A program made the position numbers and the translations under genes. Positions 58,383 to 64,000 of a stretch of DNA of 64,000 bases are shown piece after piece. The DNA lies in the NCBI GenBank assembly GCA_030848705.1, contig CM061245.1, positions 72,589,564-72,653,563 of the forward strand, in the 5' to 3' direction. Positions within the stretch are counted from its first letter, which is position 1. Each line of letters starts with the position of its first letter. The notes under the pieces are model-generated. The model did no database searches. It saw nothing but the letters and a program-made list of their open reading frames with translations, and had not been told where the DNA came from. This DNA comes from Heracleum sosnowskyi (lineage: Eukaryota > Streptophyta > Magnoliopsida > Apiales > Apiaceae).

Positions 58383-59722
58383 ACCCCTTTTTCAAAAGCG
58401 TCAAACCATGAGCTGCGCCAAGGACTTTTCACATTACACATAAATGCACATTTATATCCCATCATTCACATTTATTATGATAAATCAATAATACAAAAAC
58501 AAAAAAGACCTTTCACTTGCACTTATTTCAAATTCTCCCCATTTAATCACGAAACACCTCGACCAAAAAACACCACAGTTCTTTAGGGTTTCGGGCATGA
58601 ACACACAACATAAAAATGCGTAAAAACAGAAAATAACGAAACCCTGCGCAGGATCCATGCGAAACACGATGTTTAATTCGTGAACAAAATTGTTTACCTT
58701 TTAATGAGCTTTACGAATGGTTGACAGATGGAGGTCCTTTGCTATGATCACCACGTGTCCCTCCTTGCGATACACCTCTCTAATCAGTCCACACGAATAA
58801 TGAATAATGTTCCATGTAATATAATCCTTTAATTGATGATCCAATTAAACCTTTAATGAATAATGTTCCATGTAATATAATCCTTTTAGCCTTATATTAT
58901 GGATTAAACTCGAGACATGGTTTATGTCATCCTCTTCAACATTTAATCCCGGTTTACTTGATCGATGAGTAGACTATTTAAACAAATCACAATTTGAGCA
59001 TGACCATGCATTTCATTCATATTTCTATCATATATCACTCCTAAAATAGGAGGGTTAAATCATATATCTATCATTCATATTTCTCATATGATTCATAATA
59101 TACCCAATGTCCACCTTTATCATTACCCGGTCAAAGGTAACTTTGAGTAGAATCAAAGTATATTAATTCTCATATAGAAATATAATGATTTCAAGTCTAA
59201 GGATCATTACACCATTATCACTGTGAGAATTGCTTATGACACTTGATAACATTTACCATGAAGAATTCACACGGTGGGTCTATCCAGTGCCATGTTCTGC
59301 TAACATGCACTTATGTCTTTGACTTTAGTATCACCATACTTATGACCAATGAGATGTGGTCATCAGTCAACAAACATACTAGTCTTAATGCATTATTATT
59401 GTCCTCAAATAATAATACTCGACTAGGGATATTTTAGGATTATAAACACTACTCATATAATCTCATTTCTAAGTCACATACTTAGAGATATAGAATTCAT
59501 GCTTAAATTCCAAGGACATTTATTATTCTAACATTTATATCGCAGTTAATAAAGACATAAAAAATTATTGAAAGAAAATCCATAGAAAATATTTATTAAT
59601 AATCAAAATGTCTTCCCTAAGAACATTATAGTATTGTCTCTAGGGAACAAGCACTAACAAGTTCACCTTTTTTACACAACACCGCTCACTACACCAAATC
59701 AATTCTCACAAACTCTTGTTCG
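58383..59722. other. Intergenic, possible LTR fragment, no gene
   Basis: A direct repeat AATGAATAATGTTCCATGTA (plus a further 12 bases) occurs at about 58798 and 58854. The stretch about 59040-59640 (with GAGATGTGGTCATCAGTCAA and CTTAGAGATATAG) reminds me of LTR sequence from an unrelated copia family. I see no coding part or second terminus to prove it. The ORFs at 58485-58667 and 59243-59437 look random. Confidence 0.4.
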
Positions 59723-62700
59723 CTCAAGTGACACTCGATCACTTCACCTGGAGAGCACCAAATTTCAATTTTATCAATTTTTTTCTAACTTCAAGTGACG
59801 CTCGCTCGCTTCACTTTGGGGGCACCAAATTTCAATTTTATCAATTTTATCTAACTTCAAGTGACACTCGCTCGCTTCACTTGGGGGGCACCAAGTTTCA
59901 ATTTTATCAAATTCTTTCTAACTTCAAGTGACGCTCGCTCCCTTCAATTGGGGGCATCAAATTTCAATTTTATCAAAATTTTCAAACTTCAAGTGACGCT
60001 CGCTCGCTTCACTTGGGGGCACCAAATTTCTATTTTATCAAATTCTTTCTAACTTCAAGTGACGCTCGCTTGCTTCACCAGGGGAGCACCAAATTTCAAT
60101 TTTATCAATTTTTTTCTAACTTCAAGTGACGCTCGCTCGCTTCACTTGGAGAGCACCAAATTTCAATTTTATCAATTTTTTTCTAACTTCAAGTGACGCT
60201 CGCTCGCTTCACTTGGGGGGCACCAAGTTTCAATTTTATCAAATTGTTTCTAACTTCAAGTGACGCTCGCTCGCTTCACTTGGGGGGCACCAAATTTCAA
60301 TTTTATCAAATTCTTTCTAACTTCAAGTGACGCTCTCTCGCTTCATTTGGAGGACACCAAATTTCAATTTTATCAAATTTTTTCTAACTTCAAGTGACGC
60401 TCGATCACTTCACCAGGAGAGCACCAAATTTCAGTTTTATCACTTTTTTCCTAACTTCAAGTGACGCTCGTTCGCTTCACTTGGGGGGCACCAAATTACA
60501 ATTTTATCAATTTTTTTGTAACTTCAAGTGACGCTCACTCGCTTCACTTGGGGGGCACCAAGTTTAAATTTTATCAATTTCTTTCTAACTTCAAGTGGCA
60601 CTCGCTCGCTTCACTTGGGCGCACCAAATTTCAATTTTATCAAAATTTTCAAAATTCAAGTGATGCTCGATCGCTTCACTTGGGGGCACCAAGTTTCAAT
60701 TTTATCAAATTCTTTCAAACTTCAAGTAACGCTCGCTCGCTTCACTTTGGAGGCACAAAATTTCAATTTTATCAATTTTTTTCTAACTTCAAGTAACGCT
60801 CGCTCGCTTCACCTAGGGAACCAAATTTCCATTTTATCAAATTTTTTCTAACTTCAAGTGACGCTAGATCTCTTCACTTGCGGGACACCAAATTTAATTT
60901 TTATCAAATGTTTTCTAACTTCAAGTGACGCTCGCTCGCTTCACTTGGGGGCCACCAAGTTTCAATTTTATCAAATTCTCTCTAACTTCAAGTGATGCTC
61001 GCTCGCTTCATTTGGGGGACACCAAGTTTCAATTTTATCAAATTATTTGAAACTTCAAGTGACGCTCGCTAGCTTCATTTTAGGGAGCACCAAATTTCAA
61101 TTTTATCAAATTTTTTCTAACTTCAAGTGACGCTCGCTCGCTTCACTTGGGGGCACCAAATTTCAATTTTATCAATTTTTTTCTAATTTCAAGTGACGCT
61201 CGCTCGCTTCACTTGGGGGCACCAAATTTCAAATTTATCAAATTTTTTCTAACTTCAAGTGACGCTCGCTCGCTTCACTTGGGGGCACCAAATTTCAATT
61301 TTATCAAATTCTTATAACTTCAAGTGACGCTCGCTCGCTTCACATAGGGGCACCAAGTTTCAATTTTATCAAATTTTTTCTAACTTCAAGTGACGCTCGT
61401 TCGCTTCATTTGGGGGACACAAAATTTCAATTTTATCAATTTTTTTTAACTTCAAGTGACGCTCGATCGCTTCACCTGGAGAGCACCAAATTTCAGTTTT
61501 ATCAATTTTTTTCTAACTTCAAGTGACGCTCGCTCGATTCACTTGGGGGCACCAAATTTCAATTTTATCAAATTTTTTCTAACTTCAATTGACGTTCGCT
61601 TCACTTGGGGGAACCAAGTTTCAATTTTATCAATTTCTTTCTAACTTCAAGTGACGCTCACTCCCTTCACTTGGGGGTACCAAATTTCAATTTTATCAAA
61701 ATTTTCAAACTTCAAGTGATGCTCGCTTGCTTCACTTGGGGGCACCAAGTTTCAATTTTATCAAATTCTTTCAAACTTCAAGTGACGCTCGCTCGCTTCA
61801 CTTTGGGGGCAAAAAATTTCGATTTTATTAAATTTTTTCTAACTTCAAGTGACGTTCGCTTGCTTCACTTGGGGGGTACCAAATTTAAATTTTATCAAAT
61901 TTTTTTTAACTTCAAGTGACGCTCGATCGCTTCACCTGGAGAGCACCAAATTTTTGTTTTATCAAATTTTTTTTAACTTCAAGTGATGCTTGCTCGCTTC
62001 ACTTGGGGGCCACCAAGTTTCAATTTTATCAAATTATTTCTAACTTCAAGTGAGGCTCGCTCGCTTCATTTGGGGGACACCAAGTTTCAATTTTATCAAA
62101 TTATTTCAAACTTCAAGTGACGCTCGCGCGCTTCACCTGGAGAGCACCAAATTTCAGTTTTATCAATTTTTTTCTAACTTCAAGTGACGCTCGCTCGATT
62201 CACTTGGGGGGCACCAAATTTCAATTTTATCAAAATATTTCTAACTTCAATTGACGCTCGCTTCACTTGGGGGGAACCAAGTTTCAATTTTATCAATTTC
62301 TTTCTAACTTCAAGTGACGCTCGCTCCCTTCACTTGGGGGCACCAAATTTCAATTTTATCAAATTTTTTCTAACTTCAAGTGACGTTCGCTCGCTTCACT
62401 TGGGGGGCACCAAATTTAAATTTTATCAAATTTTTTCTAACTTCAAGTGACGCTCGATCGCTTCACCTGGAGAGCACCAAATTTTTGTTTTATCAAATGT
62501 TTTCTAACTTCAAGTGATGCTTGCTCGCTTCACTTGGGGGCCACCACGTTTCAATTTTATCAAATTCTTTCTAACTTCAAGTGAGGCTCGCTTGCTTCAT
62601 TTGGGGGACACCAAGTTTCAACTTTATCAAATTATTTCTAACTTCAAGTGACGCTCGCTCGTTTCATTTGGGGGAGCACCAAATTTCAATTTTATCAAAT

Positions 62701-63300
62701 TTTTTCTAACTTCAAGTGACGCTCGCTCGCTTCACTTGGGGGCACCAAATTTCAATTTTATCATTTTTTTTCTAATTTTAAGTGACGCTCGCTCGCTTCA
62801 CTTGGGGGGCACCAAATTTCAATTTTATCAAAAATTTCTAATTTCAAGTGACGCTCGCTCGCTTCACTTGGGGGGCACCAAGTTTCAATTTTATCAAATT
62901 TTCTAACTTCAAGTGACGCTCCCTCGCTTCACTTGGGGCACTAAATTTCAATTTTATCAAATTTATTCTAACTTCGAGTGACGCTCGCTCGCTTCACTTG
63001 GGGACACCAAATTTCAATTTTATCAAATTCTGATAACATCAAGTGACGCTCGCTCGCTTCACTTGGGGGCACCAAGTTTCAATTTTATCAATTTTTTTCT
63101 AACTTCAAGTGACGCTCGCTCGTTTCATTTGGGGGACACCAAATTTCAATTTTATCAAATTTTTTCTAACTTCAAGTGACGCTCGATCGCTTCACCTAGA
63201 GAGCACCAAATTTAAGTTTTATCAAATTTTTTCTAACTTCAAGTGATGCTCGCTCGCTTCACTTGGGGGCACCAAATTTCAATTTTATCTAATTTTTTCT
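59723..63300 (+). repeat. About 66-bp satellite array, roughly 54 copies
   Basis: The unit reads TCAAGTGACGCTCGCTCGC, TTCACTTGGGGGGCACCAAA, TTTCAATTTTATCAAATT, TTTTTCTAACT, and is 65-68 bp long. Each unit has a 7-bp inverted repeat CAAGTGA/TCACTTG around a (CGCT)n core, so it can form a hairpin. Copies differ by scattered substitutions. A recognisable variant (CGATCGCTTCACCTGGAGAGCACC) recurs at irregular intervals. Because 66 is divisible by three the array contains long open frames, but these only translate the repeat. The right end is cut by an LTR at 63301. Confidence 0.95.
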
Positions 63301-64000
63301 TGTTAGGAATATGTTGTTCTTGATGATAATTATAAAAACACTTAGTAGATTTTGTATTAAGTTATTTTGTAACTGTCAACGGAATAGCATGCTTTGCAGT
63401 GTTTCGTTGACAGGAAGCTCATCAACGAAATGAGTGATGTAGCAATTGCACTGTACATTACTTCATAGTTTGATATGCAGTTTGTTGAGTACTAGATAGG
63501 TTTTCTAAGTCATGTTGACTAAATGGTTAGATAGGCAAAATAGGTTGGTTAATTGTAAATATTTAGTGCCTTGTAATTTTGCCTAAGTGAAGACATGTCA
63601 ACGGAATGAAGATTACTCTATCAACGAAACAAGGAAGCTCATCAACGAAACAAAGAATAAAGCTATCAACGAAACACATCTCTATGCCATCAACGAATCA
63701 TTATTGCTTTTCTATACAATTGACAAAGTGATAGTGACAGGTTCCTGACAGATCAAAAAGAAGATGTGGAAGTGTACTTTGCATTGGAAACCATTAAAAT
63801 GGACATGGGGAATAAGGAAACATCCCAGTTTCCAATTGGGCTCTTGGGAGTGATCATAATAAGCATGAAGTCAAAAGCAAGGATCTCCAAGGACCACTGG
63901 ACAAAGGGATGAAAAGCAAACTATTGGCGGTTACTCATTGTACTATTAGTGTAGCCAAAAATAGGGTTGTAAACTTGGGTTTATATAACCAAGTGTAGCA
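63301..64000 (+). repeat. Partial LTR of another retrotransposon (runs off the window)
   Basis: It starts TGTTAGGAATATG directly against satellite DNA. It is rich in a repeated motif (A/G)TCAACG(A/G)AA(C/T), with a TATATAA box near 63981. The TGTTAG start, the sharp junction with the satellite and the late TATA box suggest an LTR whose remainder lies beyond the window. This cannot be confirmed without the other half. Confidence 0.5.

Noticed and set aside
59716..62450. Ten or so ORFs of 60-111 codons in the satellite
   Set aside because: They only translate the 66-bp unit (LTSSDARSLHLG...). The frame stays open because 66 is divisible by three.
59723..63300. CRISPR-like array of repeats with spacers
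   Set aside because: Units are continuous tandem repeats without unique spacers, in a plant nuclear context.
1..64000. tRNA, rRNA or known ncRNA genes
   Set aside because: I looked for tRNA-like B-box and rRNA core sequences by eye and saw none. A tRNAscan or Rfam search would be needed to exclude them.

Overview
This window looks like nuclear DNA from a flowering plant, most likely a eudicot. It has intron-containing genes with plant-type products (a chloroplast beta-amylase and a receptor-like cytoplasmic kinase), GT-AG introns, very AT-rich intergenic DNA, and nested plant LTR retrotransposons of the Tat/Retand, Tekay-like, Tork-like and SIRE-like types. I cannot name the species from sequence alone.

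Layout. 1-1.5 kb: AT-rich repeats. 1.8-14.1 kb: a young Ty3/gypsy element of the Tat (Retand-like) lineage. It has an intact 1881-residue gag-pol and a second, antisense gene that reads through when two introns are removed. Its LTRs differ at only a few positions. The right-hand LTR is oddly preceded by a second copy of the left host flank. 14.1-20.6 kb: Helitron-like elements arranged head to tail. One carries a broken replication-protein-A-like gene and a large AT-rich tandem array. 20.9-22.2 kb: a Stowaway-like MITE and a 706-bp hAT-like element with a perfect 8-bp target duplication. 22.4-30.4 kb: the gene island, with a four-exon cytoplasmic kinase (+), a two-exon 59-residue small protein (+) and a four-exon BAM3-type beta-amylase (-). 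32.4-37.1 kb: a decayed Ty1/copia element with both LTRs. 37.4-41.5 kb: a truncated Tat-type gypsy remnant. 41.5-45.7 kb: one very long Tekay-like LTR that contains a foreign, protein-like antisense ORF. 45.7-48.7 kb: unassignable decayed DNA. 48.7-58.4 kb: a SIRE-like copia element on the minus strand with gag, pol, a third ORF and one LTR. 59.7-63.3 kb: a satellite of about 66 bp per unit, roughly 54 copies, with a conserved hairpin and higher-order structure. 63.3 kb to the end: the start of another LTR.

How it fits together. Only three host genes are supported. The beta-amylase would break down starch in chloroplasts. The kinase belongs to a family that relays immune-receptor signals. The small protein is probably a membrane protein of unknown role. 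Small DNA transposons lie close upstream of all three start codons. I saw no clearly new molecular system. The strongest leads are the spliced antisense gene inside the Tat element, the duplicated flank at its right LTR, the hairpin satellite with a ten-unit higher-order repeat, and the unidentified ORF inside the Tekay-like LTR.
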